In this document: positions 41,880 to 49,900 of the stretch, piece after piece
Layout of the letters: each line of letters begins with the position of its first letter
How positions within the stretch are numbered: position 1 is the stretch's first letter
Assembly (NCBI GenBank): GCA_034435675.1
Contig: DAOTWP010000101.1
Coordinates: 1 to 59,375, forward strand
Direction: 5' to 3'
Source of the DNA: DAOTWP01 sp034435675
GTDB lineage: Bacteria; Chloroflexota; Anaerolineae; Aggregatilineales; Phototrophicaceae
DNA: 59,375 nt
Notes under the pieces: generated by a model
Told to the model about the DNA's origin: nothing
Databases searched by the model: none
The model's input: the letters and a program-made list of their open reading frames with translations, nothing else
Program-made: the position numbers and the translations under genes

Positions 41880-44816
41880 CTATGCCGCTGCAACAGACCC
41901 TTCGCTGCTGCGCAGCAGTTTTTCGATCTCGACCGCAAACAGGATCACGGATGCCAGCCCAAAACCTATCAGCAGCAGTTCAACCGGCAGCCCAATCGTC
42001 TCAAAGGTCGCCTGGAGAAACGGCACATAGATAACCAGCAGTTGCAGCGCAAAGGTCGAAAGCGCTGCCCAGAACAGCAGCGGGTTGGTCTTAAACCAAA
42101 TACGGAAGAACGACTCCCGATCTCCACCATGAATAGCGATCACATGGAAAATTTGCCCAAACGCCAGCACCGTAAACGCCATCGTGCGGGCGCTGCGCTC
42201 TGCTGCGCCAATCAACCCTGCACTGCTCTCTTCAAAACCGCTGTCCTCGCCACGTTCCGACGCAACCAGTTCACGGCGTTGTTCAATACTCAGGCTATCC
42301 CAATCTTCGGGCACTTCGATCTCCGCATTGCCGATCAGTGACATAAGCTGATTGCGACTCAGACTTTCGAGATTAAGCGTAGCACCGCGCGGATCAAGCC
42401 CATAAATGCCAAAGCCGATCAGATAGCCAGTCAGGGTGAGCATGGTCAGCAAAATCGAGACCCAGATAATGTGCCTGCCCATGCCCCCGGCAAAAATGCT
42501 CTCGTCCGGGCGGCGCGGTGAACGCTGCATCACCTGCTTTTCCGCTTTTTCAAAGCCCAGGGCAATCGCAGGCAGCCCATCCGTGACCAGATTAATCCAC
42601 AGAATCTGGATTGCCAGCAGCGGAATAGGCAGCCCAACCATCAGCGCAATAAACATCACCAGAATTTCGCCGACATTGGAACTGAGCAGATATTTGACGA
42701 ACTTGCGGATATTGTCATAGATGACACGACCTTCTTCGACAGCAGCCACAATCGAAGCAAAGTTGTCATCCGTCAGCACCATTGCGGCAGCGCCCTTGCT
42801 CACATCCGTGCCGGTAATGCCCATCGCAACACCGATGTCCGCCTGTTTCAGGGCAGGCGCGTCATTAACTCCATCCCCGGTCATCGCCACAATCTGATTC
42901 TGGCTCTGGAACGCCCGCACCAGTTGCAGCTTGTGTTGTGGCGAAACCCGCGCAAACGCAGAGGTTTTGCGGATAGTTTCCTGCAATTCGGCATCCGAGA
43001 GCTTATCCAGTTCAACCCCAGTTACGGCGCGCTGGTTTTCTGCCAGAATGCCCAGATCACGCGCAATCGCTTCCGCCGTCAGCGCATGGTCGCCGGTAAT
43101 CATTACCGGACGAATCCCCGCTTGCCGGGCAACCTGCACCGCTGCTTTGGCTTCCGGTCGTGCCGGGTCAACAATGCCTACGAGTCCAATCATCACCAGG
43201 TTGCGTTCGATGGCTTCGGTCAGGCGCTCCGGTTTTGTTTCCACCGGGCGGTAAGCCACCCCCAGCACACGCAGCCCCTGCGCCGCCATTTCATCCACCT
43301 GCCGCTGCCAGATGATCCGCCGTCCTTCGGTCAGTGGACGTACACCGTCGGTTACGTGCTCATAATCCGCCCACCCGATCAACTTATCCGGCGCGCCTTT
43401 AGTGATCGCCACGAAGGTATTCTCGCCGAACAGCGAGCGCGCCTCACTGTCCTGCACCTGATGCAGTGTGGTCATCGCCTTACGTTCACTGCTAAATGGC
43501 AGTTCATCCACACGCGGCATCTCGATTTCTAACTGGATACGCGTCCAACCGACCTTTTGCGCCGCCACCAACAGTGCCCCCTCGGTGGTATCCCCCACCA
43601 CCTGATAACTGCCCGTGCCGTCGCGCAGCGTCAGATAGGCGTTGGTTGAAAGCGCCATCGCCTTCAGGAAACGTCCTACCGCCGGATTGTGTTTGGGATC
43701 CAGGGCAGTGCCATCCCGGTAGGTGAATTCACCTTGCGGCGTATAACCGATTCCGGTAACCACCACGTCATCGTGTCCGGGCAGTGCCAGCAGCGTAGCG
43801 GTCATCTCGTTTTTGGTCAGTGTCCCGGTCTTGTCGGAACATATCACTGTCACCGAACCAAGCGTCTCTACGGCTGGCAAACGGCGAATCAGGGCATTAC
43901 GCCGCACCATGCGCGCCGCCCCCAGTGATAGTCCAATCGTAATCAGCGCGGGCAGCCCTTCTGGCACGGCAGCAACCGCTAGACTGATGGACACAAGGAA
44001 CATTTCCTGCACGGGAATACCGCGCAGAATACCAGCGATAAAGACAAGCACAACAATTACCAGCGCGGCAGCAGCCAGCACCTTTGCCAGTGTATTAATC
44101 CGGCGTTCCAGCGGGGTTTCCCCCTGTTCAACCTGAAGCAGCATCGCCGCGATATTGCCAATCTCGGTTTTTAGCCCTGTGCGCGTGACTACGAACTCAC
44201 CGCGCCCGTAATTGACAGCAGTGCCCATAAAGACCATATTGCTGCGGTCGCCAACCGGAATATCGGTTGTGCCTGGAATAGCGCCCGTCTGTTTTTCCAC
44301 CGGCTGCGATTCTCCGGTGAGCGCCGCCTCCTCGACCTGCATATTGACCGACTCAGTGAGTCGTCCGTCCGCCGGAATACGGTCCCCTTCCTCCAGCAGC
44401 ACGATATCGCCCGGCACCAATTCTTCCGCATTGAGCTGCTGCACATGACCGCCGCGCCGCACGCGCACCAGCGGCACCTGCATGGCACTGAGCGCCGCCA
44501 GCGCACGCTCGGCACGGTACTCCTGAAAAACGCCTAGAAGCGCGTTGAGTACCACGATCGCCAGAATGACCACCACATCTTTGACGTCACCCAGCACGGC
44601 GGAAATCACGGCGGCAAGAATCAGGATAATGACCATCAGGTCCTGAAATTGGCCCAGGATCAGGCTCAGCCAGTTAGTACCGCTGTCTGTAGGCAGTGCA
44701 TTCTTGCCGTGCTCTTGCTGACGTATGCTGACTTCTTCGTCGGTCAACCCTTGCCTGGCGTCTACTTTGAGCGCATCAAGGGTTTCACCTGCGCTCAGCC
44801 GATAATACTCAGACAT
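41880..44816 (-). CDS. Ca2+-type P2A P-type ATPase
   Basis: 978 residues, an inner-membrane pump using ATP to export Ca2+ (possibly Mn2+). Visible: N-terminal cation ATPase segment, 'LTGESQPVEKQ' (actuator), 'VAAVPEGLPALITIGLSLGA' (M4 PEGLP), phosphorylation site 'CSDKTGTLTKNEMTATLL', 'MTGDGVNDAPALKQADIGVAMG', M5 'YLLSSNVGEILVMFIALMVGLP', M6 'INLVTDGLPAIALGFE'. The Asn/Glu of M5 and Asn-xx-Thr-Asp of M6 match the SERCA calcium ligands. The start at 44816 has GGAG seven bases upstream. The frame continues for 122 codons upstream, but that part has no family similarity and overlaps the promoter, so I exclude it. Confidence 0.9.
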   Translation of the reverse strand: MSEYYRLSAGETLDALKVDARQGLTDEEVSIRQQEHGKNALPTDSGTNWLSLILGQFQDLMVIILILAAVISAVLGDVKDVVVILAIVVLNALLGVFQEYRAERALAALSAMQVPLVRVRRGGHVQQLNAEELVPGDIVLLEEGDRIPADGRLTESVNMQVEEAALTGESQPVEKQTGAIPGTTDIPVGDRSNMVFMGTAVNYGRGEFVVTRTGLKTEIGNIAAMLLQVEQGETPLERRINTLAKVLAAAALVIVVLVFIAGILRGIPVQEMFLVSISLAVAAVPEGLPALITIGLSLGAARMVRRNALIRRLPAVETLGSVTVICSDKTGTLTKNEMTATLLALPGHDDVVVTGIGYTPQGEFTYRDGTALDPKHNPAVGRFLKAMALSTNAYLTLRDGTGSYQVVGDTTEGALLVAAQKVGWTRIQLEIEMPRVDELPFSSERKAMTTLHQVQDSEARSLFGENTFVAITKGAPDKLIGWADYEHVTDGVRPLTEGRRIIWQRQVDEMAAQGLRVLGVAYRPVETKPERLTEAIERNLVMIGLVGIVDPARPEAKAAVQVARQAGIRPVMITGDHALTAEAIARDLGILAENQRAVTGVELDKLSDAELQETIRKTSAFARVSPQHKLQLVRAFQSQNQIVAMTGDGVNDAPALKQADIGVAMGITGTDVSKGAAAMVLTDDNFASIVAAVEEGRVIYDNIRKFVKYLLSSNVGEILVMFIALMVGLPIPLLAIQILWINLVTDGLPAIALGFEKAEKQVMQRSPRRPDESIFAGGMGRHIIWVSILLTMLTLTGYLIGFGIYGLDPRGATLNLESLSRNQLMSLIGNAEIEVPEDWDSLSIEQRRELVASERGEDSGFEESSAGLIGAAERSARTMAFTVLAFGQIFHVIAIHGGDRESFFRIWFKTNPLLFWAALSTFALQLLVIYVPFLQATFETIGLPVELLLIGFGLASVILFAVEIEKLLRSSEGSVAAA

Positions 44817-45090
44817 ATAAGACTCCTTAGATGTAGGCGATGATATGGCAGCTTGTGTTTTCTCCGCAGGCAGCACGGACCCTGTGCTGCTGCCACGGCT
44901 GCATCCCGGCAGATAAACGCCAGCAAACCCGCTGCAGCGTAGTGTGGAGTGTCCGTACCTGGCTGGAATTGCACTGCATGTTCCACTGCACAACTGCCCA
45001 CCATTGCTGGAAGGCAGCGCTCCCCCGCGTTGAAACGCGGAAAAATCCAGACACCCGCGGGTGTGGAAAAACGCCCCCATAAACGTACGC

Positions 45091-45121
45091 TGTATAGTAG
45101 CTCTAGCGCACAACACGTCAA
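45091..45121 (-). promoter_or_regulatory. Promoter of the P-type ATPase
   Basis: On the minus strand TTGACG (45121-45116) is followed by TACTAT (45099-45094, 16-base spacer) or TATACA (45096-45091, 19-base spacer). The -35 is 5/6 to consensus. The start site would be near 45085, leaving a leader of about 270 bases. Confidence 0.45.
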
Positions 45122-45188
45122 GCGCTATATGCAGCTTTGCCCCCAAATAATTAGGGGTATTTTTTCGCAGCATCTGAGCCACCGAGTT

Positions 45189-45217
45189 TTCGCACTTCTG
45201 CCATGAGTGTTTATAAT
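45189..45217 (+). promoter_or_regulatory. Promoter of the hydrolase-ligase gene
   Basis: TTCGCA (45189-45194), a 17-base spacer and a perfect TATAAT (45212-45217). Transcription would start near 45224, which rules out the GTG at 45207 and supports the ATG at 45255. Confidence 0.55.
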
Positions 45218-45254
45218 TGCCGTTAAGAATTTATGCAAGCAGGGGCAAAGTGTA

Positions 45255-47759
45255 ATGGAAGTGGATTTCGAGCTTTATCGAGAAGAATTGACTGTTCCAG
45301 GGGATCCTCCCTTTCGCATCAGTTACATTGATGTGGTTCCAGAAAGCTATATCGGCACCATGGTCTTTGTACATGGCTATGGCGGTTATGCCATGCAGTG
45401 GAAATATCAACTGCGCGAGTTCTCCGACCAGTACCGCGTAATCGCTTACGATGTGCGCGGGCACGGACGTTCAGACGCACCTTACACACAGTACACGATG
45501 GACGAGCTTCAGGCAGACCTTGATCTGCTGCTGGCAGACCTGCGGGTCGAAACGCCGTTTATTCTGGTCGGGCATTCGTTTGGCGGCGCAATTGTGACCG
45601 AATTTGCCCGCCGTCGTCCCGATGCACTTTCTCATCTTGTGCTCATCGCCACGCCCGACGAATATAAGCTCTCGCCGCTGCTTGGCTGGATTCTGCGACT
45701 GCCGCTGGCGGTGCTGCGCACAGTGTCGCGTATTCCTTCTGTGCGCAAATCAATGGCTGCCAGACCACACGCGCTCAAACGGCTCTATTTCAACAATATG
45801 TCGCGCTGGCAGGGGGCACAAACCTTTCCACAAATTCGTGTGCCGACCCTCGTCATTCGTGGGGATCGTGACCGTGTATTTCCAACAGCCGCCTTCGAGC
45901 AGGTGGCGCAGCTTATTCCGGGTGCTGAAGATGTCAATATCGGGGTTTCCAGCCATCTCGTGCCGCTGGAACGCGCCGATGCGGTACACCGGGCGATTGA
46001 ACGCTTTGTCAGCGGTCAGGCTGGCGAAGTGAGCTGGCGCGGCGAAAAACAGCGTTCACGGCTATCGTTGATCGTAGATCGCCCCTGGCTCAAATACTAT
46101 GAGCCGGGAGTCCCCAAAACGCTGGCGCTCCCGCACCGCCCGCTGCACCGGCTCTTTCACAGCACTGTGCGGCGGCATGGCAGTCGCCCGGCGCTCATCT
46201 TTGTCGGGCACACACTCTCTTACCGCCAGCTCGATCACGAAGCCAACCGTCTGGCAAATGCCCTGCGCTCGCTGGGCGTTGAAACCGGCTCGCGCGTGAT
46301 GCTGCTGCTGCCAAATACGCCGCAGTACGTCATCGCCTATTACGCCATCCTCAAAGCGGGCGGCACCGTCGTTGTCACCAGCCCGGTCAATGACCGCGAA
46401 GAATTGCAGCGTCAGATCATTGATTCACAGGCAGACCTGCTTATCACGCTCACGCTGTTTCACCAGACCGCGCGCGAAGTGCTGCCGCGAACTCAGCTTA
46501 AGGCAGTCCTCTATACCAGCATCAAGGATTACTTTGGCTGGTTCAAGCAAGTGTTGTTTACCCTGCGAGCAGAGGAAAAAGAAGGGCATCGTCTGTCAGG
46601 CGGATTGCAGGAGGACGAATATCTCTGGAAAAAGCTCTACGCGAGCCATCCGGTCACCGCGCCGCAGGTTGATGTCAATCCGGACAGCCCTGCAGTAATC
46701 CAGTATACCGGGGGTACCACCGACGCTCCTAAAGGAGTCATGCTCAGCCATCGCGCACTGCTGGCAAACGCGCTTCAGGTGCGGCACTGGATCACTAACT
46801 TGCGGGACGGCAGGGAATCCATCCTGTGTGCGCTGCCGTTCTCGCATTCTTACGGCATGACCGCCGCGATGAATGTCTCGTTTACGCTGGGTGCAAAGAT
46901 GATTATCCTGACGAACTTCGTCACAGAAGACGTACTCAAGCATATCCAGCGCTACAAACCAACACTGTTCCCCGGCGTGCCCACCATGTATACCGCGATC
47001 AACCAGTTCAAAGGTGTGCGCAAATACGGCATCAGCAGCATCAAGGCTTGTATCTCCGGGGCAGCGCCGCTGCCAGTTGAGGTGCAGGAAGCGTTCGAAA
47101 AACTGACCCGCGGTCGGCTGGTAGAAGGCTATGGACTGACAGAAGCCGGACCCGTCACGCACGCGAACCCGATGAACGGCATGCGCAAGGTGGGCACTAT
47201 CGGCGTGCCAATTCCCGGTACGGATGCGCGCATTCTGGATTTGACGACCAGCGAACCGCTAGCTGCCGGGCAGATTGGCGAACTGGCGGTGCGCGGACCA
47301 CAGGTCATGGATGGCTACTGGAACGACGCCGAAAAAAGTGACCGTGTATTCACAAAAGACGGCTGGCTGCTCACCGGCGATCTGGCACGCATGGATCAAG
47401 ACGGTTATTTCCAGATCATCAGCCGCAAAAAGGACATGATTCTTGCCGGCATGTATCAGGTGTACCCGCGCGATGTCGAAGAAGTGCTTTACGAGCATCC
47501 CAATGTTAAAGAAGTAGCAGTCATCGGCTTGACCATATCCACTAACGGCGACCAGCGAGTGAAAGCCTATGTCGTTCCGCGTTCTGGCAGCAAACTGAGT
47601 AAAGACGAACTCCTGGCGCTGTGCCGCCGCCGCCTGCAGGAGTATGCTGTGCCATGGGAAATTGAATTCCGCGAGGAACTGCCCAAAAGCTTTGTCGGCA
47701 AGGTGCTGCGCCGCCTGCTGATTGAAGAAACCGGCGAATACACACAGATTGAACCCTGA
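45255..47759 (+). CDS. Alpha/beta hydrolase fused to an AMP-dependent acyl-CoA ligase
   Basis: 834 residues. Residues 1-272 form an alpha/beta hydrolase ('FVHGYGGYAMQW', nucleophile Ser108 in 'GHSFGG', acid in 'RGDRDRVFP', His in 'SHLVPLE'). A short linker follows. Residues about 320-834 are an AMP-forming ligase: 'YTGGTTDAPKGVMLSH' (P-loop), 'YGLTEAGPVTH', 'GWLLTGDLARMDQDGYFQI', 'RKKDMI', and the C-terminal Lys in 'KSFVGKVLRR'. The ligase half fits long-chain fatty-acyl-CoA ligases. The fusion suggests sequential chemistry: ester or thioester hydrolysis releases an acid that is activated at once. No signal peptide, so it acts in the cytosol. The hydrolase His motif is less certain. Confidence 0.88.
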   Translation: MEVDFELYREELTVPGDPPFRISYIDVVPESYIGTMVFVHGYGGYAMQWKYQLREFSDQYRVIAYDVRGHGRSDAPYTQYTMDELQADLDLLLADLRVETPFILVGHSFGGAIVTEFARRRPDALSHLVLIATPDEYKLSPLLGWILRLPLAVLRTVSRIPSVRKSMAARPHALKRLYFNNMSRWQGAQTFPQIRVPTLVIRGDRDRVFPTAAFEQVAQLIPGAEDVNIGVSSHLVPLERADAVHRAIERFVSGQAGEVSWRGEKQRSRLSLIVDRPWLKYYEPGVPKTLALPHRPLHRLFHSTVRRHGSRPALIFVGHTLSYRQLDHEANRLANALRSLGVETGSRVMLLLPNTPQYVIAYYAILKAGGTVVVTSPVNDREELQRQIIDSQADLLITLTLFHQTAREVLPRTQLKAVLYTSIKDYFGWFKQVLFTLRAEEKEGHRLSGGLQEDEYLWKKLYASHPVTAPQVDVNPDSPAVIQYTGGTTDAPKGVMLSHRALLANALQVRHWITNLRDGRESILCALPFSHSYGMTAAMNVSFTLGAKMIILTNFVTEDVLKHIQRYKPTLFPGVPTMYTAINQFKGVRKYGISSIKACISGAAPLPVEVQEAFEKLTRGRLVEGYGLTEAGPVTHANPMNGMRKVGTIGVPIPGTDARILDLTTSEPLAAGQIGELAVRGPQVMDGYWNDAEKSDRVFTKDGWLLTGDLARMDQDGYFQIISRKKDMILAGMYQVYPRDVEEVLYEHPNVKEVAVIGLTISTNGDQRVKAYVVPRSGSKLSKDELLALCRRRLQEYAVPWEIEFREELPKSFVGKVLRRLLIEETGEYTQIEP

Positions 47760-47767
47760 TCTGCCCA

Positions 47768-47793
47768 GGGGAACACCTGCTATGGTGTGCCCC
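47768..47793. terminator. Bidirectional terminator between hydrolase-ligase and S9 peptidase
   Basis: GGGG-A-ACACC pairs with GGTGT-G-CCCC around a 6-base loop, nine bases after one stop and 30 after the other, between convergent genes. Confidence 0.6.
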
Positions 47794-47822
47794 CTGAACA
47801 ATCAATGGCATCGGGTCTTGAT

Positions 47823-49727
47823 TTAAGGTTTCAGGTGCGCTGCAAAAAACGCTGTGATCGCATTGTAGCAGCGTACCTTGTTTTCATACTTCAGCACATC
47901 ATGTCCTTCATTCTCGAACATGAGATACTCGACAGTTTTGCCTGCCGCCTGTAACTGCTCTACAACATCGCGCGACTCGCGTTCAATCACACGCGGATCA
48001 TTCTTACCCTGAATGACCAGCATCGGGCAGGTGAGCTGCTGCATATAGGTGCGCGGCGAACGTTCAACCAGCGCCGCACGATCCTTTTCCGGGTCGCCAA
48101 CGGCAATCCTGAAATAGGGTTTCCACGTCTCTGGCACACGATCAATAAAAGTCAACAGATCATACGGCCCGAACATATCCACTGCCGCCGACCACAACTC
48201 CGGATGGCGAAACGCCAGGGTCAGCGTCATATAACCACCGTAGGAACGTCCCACAACCCCAGCGCGTTTGACATCAAGACGCGCGTCTTTGGGCAGCACT
48301 TTGGTCATTGCCCATACATGATCCAGCCGGTCCTGCCCCCCCCAATCGCGATCCACATGTTTGCTGTAGCGCAAGCCGTAACCTGTGCTGCCGCGCACAT
48401 TGGGCACAAACACTGCAAACCCGTTCAGTGTCAAAAACTGAATCAAAGGCATTGAAAACCACGCAAAGTCAGGGCGTTCCTGGCTCTGCGGACCGCCATG
48501 AATGTAATAAACCAACGGACGCGCACCGTTGTAGCCCAGCGCTGCGGCAGGTAGATAAAGCCGTGCAGAAATGCGCAGCCCATCATGGGATGTAAACGAG
48601 CAGTCTTCACCTTCAGAGAGCAGTTCCGGTGCAACACCCAGCAGACGCTCGCGGGTATGCTGAAGCACCTGGCGCTCTGTACCTTCCAAACTGTAAATCT
48701 GTGTGGGTTCAGTCGCTGTGGAATAGGCAAGGATATGCCGGTCGCCTGAAGTATCATAGTCGTGCGATTCAAGTACGCCATTCCGAATTTTTCCCTGCCT
48801 GGTCAGCACATGCTCAACTGTCATGGTCAGCGCGGATTCATCGAAAACGCCTTCATACAGCCAGGATACGCCGTCAATGTTATAGCCGACAGCGTAGCGG
48901 TTATCGCGCAGGTGTGTCAGCCGGTCAAGTTCGCCCACACCGGTATGGACAATCCCTTGCACCGTCACAGGCTTGAGCATCTCTGGACGATCAAGCTCAA
49001 AGTACACCAGGCTGCGTGCATCGTCGAACACGACTGCGGTCGTCAGCACACCCCGATCCCCAGCGGTAAAGTGCCCCCCACCAATACCATTCAGCGGAAC
49101 TTCGTGCCCCTCCTGCCGCGCCTCCAGCGGCACACCGTAAAGCAAGCGCAGCGTCTCCTGCCCTTCCTCCCATAGGTATAACACATTGTCGCCGTTGGAA
49201 TACCCCTCACCAATCAGTGCACGTGTATGGTCGGCGTTCACGTTATCCACATAGGCACCATAGACGCTCGATGCCATACGGACAATCTCCCCGGTCTTGA
49301 GATTGCACCGGAACGCGGTGTTAACTGCCTCTGTGCGCGATTCCGCCCACAGATACACAATGTTCTGTTCGCTGTCGCAGTGCAGACAGTGGGCACGATA
49401 ACCGGCAAAAAACCCGTTAAATGCCGTTTCAGGACTGCCACCATCCACAGAAATGAACACAGGCTGATAATTCTCATCACTGTTGTCATCCAGCATCAAT
49501 AGAATTTTGCCCAGTTCTGGCAACACATAATACAGGTAACCGTTCATCAGGTGCGGGTTTTGCAGCACAACATCCGGGGGAAGCAGCGGTTCGGGGATAC
49601 TGCCGCCATGATCCATGACGTAAAGGCTCAGATCCCCGCTGAGGTTGCTGACAAAATAGACCCGGTCACCCACCAACTGAGGTGCAAGAAACTGGCGTGC
49701 AGAGAGCAGCGATTCGATTCGGTACAT
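47823..49727 (-). CDS. S9-family serine peptidase (prolyl oligopeptidase type)
   Basis: 634 residues. The first ~380 form a beta-propeller that gates access ('VGDRVYFVSNLSGDLSLYVMD', 'DARSLVYFELDRPE'). The catalytic domain has the nucleophile Ser near residue 493 in 'GRSYGGYMTLTLA', an Asp in 'VIQGKNDPRVIERES' and the His in 'FENEGHDVLKYEN', followed by a short helix to the end. This matches acylaminoacyl/dipeptidyl S9 peptidases that cleave short peptides. No signal peptide, so it is cytoplasmic. ATG 49727 has CAGGAG about 10 bases upstream. Monocistronic, divergent from the metallo-beta-lactamase-fold gene. Confidence 0.9.
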   Translation of the reverse strand: MYRIESLLSARQFLAPQLVGDRVYFVSNLSGDLSLYVMDHGGSIPEPLLPPDVVLQNPHLMNGYLYYVLPELGKILLMLDDNSDENYQPVFISVDGGSPETAFNGFFAGYRAHCLHCDSEQNIVYLWAESRTEAVNTAFRCNLKTGEIVRMASSVYGAYVDNVNADHTRALIGEGYSNGDNVLYLWEEGQETLRLLYGVPLEARQEGHEVPLNGIGGGHFTAGDRGVLTTAVVFDDARSLVYFELDRPEMLKPVTVQGIVHTGVGELDRLTHLRDNRYAVGYNIDGVSWLYEGVFDESALTMTVEHVLTRQGKIRNGVLESHDYDTSGDRHILAYSTATEPTQIYSLEGTERQVLQHTRERLLGVAPELLSEGEDCSFTSHDGLRISARLYLPAAALGYNGARPLVYYIHGGPQSQERPDFAWFSMPLIQFLTLNGFAVFVPNVRGSTGYGLRYSKHVDRDWGGQDRLDHVWAMTKVLPKDARLDVKRAGVVGRSYGGYMTLTLAFRHPELWSAAVDMFGPYDLLTFIDRVPETWKPYFRIAVGDPEKDRAALVERSPRTYMQQLTCPMLVIQGKNDPRVIERESRDVVEQLQAAGKTVEYLMFENEGHDVLKYENKVRCYNAITAFFAAHLKP

Positions 49728-49776
49728 AAGTTTATAGCTCCTGTTTGGTTTATCCAGGGAGTCGTCGCGTTCTAAA

Positions 49777-49806
49777 ATAGTACGACTTTTATTTAGAATA
49801 GTTCAA
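49777..49806 (-). promoter_or_regulatory. Promoter of the S9 peptidase with overlapping inverted repeat
   Basis: On the minus strand TTGAAC (49806-49801), an 18-base spacer, then TACTAT (49782-49777). The inverted repeat TTCTAAA (49770-49776) / TTTAGAA (49792-49798) overlaps the -10 box and spacer, so a repressor site is possible. Confidence 0.4.
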
Positions 49807-49852
49807 ATCTGCGCATCCATTCTGCGCCTGTCCTGAATGTTCTGCCTCTCTG

Positions 49853-49861
49853 TGGTAACAT
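49853..49861 (+). promoter_or_regulatory. Weak extended -10 for the metallo-beta-lactamase-fold gene
   Basis: TGG-TAACAT, 40 bases before the ATG at 49901. The -10 hexamer matches consensus at 4 positions. No -35 box. Confidence 0.3.
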
Positions 49862-49900
49862 GAAGCCTGCTTTGTGCCCTTTTCAGGAAAGGTGCTGTGC

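Larger units (their letters stand above)
44817..45254. other. Divergent 438-base regulatory region between the ATPase and hydrolase-ligase genes
   Basis: Contains both promoters (see separate entries) and a structured minus-strand leader of about 270 bases for the ATPase. Read on the minus strand: a palindrome ACACCCGCGGGTGT (45064-45051) followed closely by TTTTT; a hairpin CCGCGT / ACGCGG; then GCAGCAC / GTGCTGC (44890-44870) before the RBS. No convincing ORF. The layout is compatible with attenuation or a metal-responsive leader, but I do not recognise a known riboswitch. Confidence 0.4.

Noticed and set aside
43496..44136. Plus-strand frames opposite the ATPase
   Set aside because: All are antisense to strongly conserved P-type ATPase motifs and have no family signature.
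44817..45121. yybP-ykoY (Mn2+) riboswitch in the ATPase leader
   Set aside because: This class often precedes such pumps, and a GGGGGAG run is present, but I could not place the conserved loops. A covariance-model search would decide; a significant hit would reverse this.
44817..45182. N-terminal extension of the P-type ATPase frame
   Set aside because: The extra 122 codons carry no ATPase sequence, cover the predicted promoter and leader, and a good RBS precedes the ATG at 44816.
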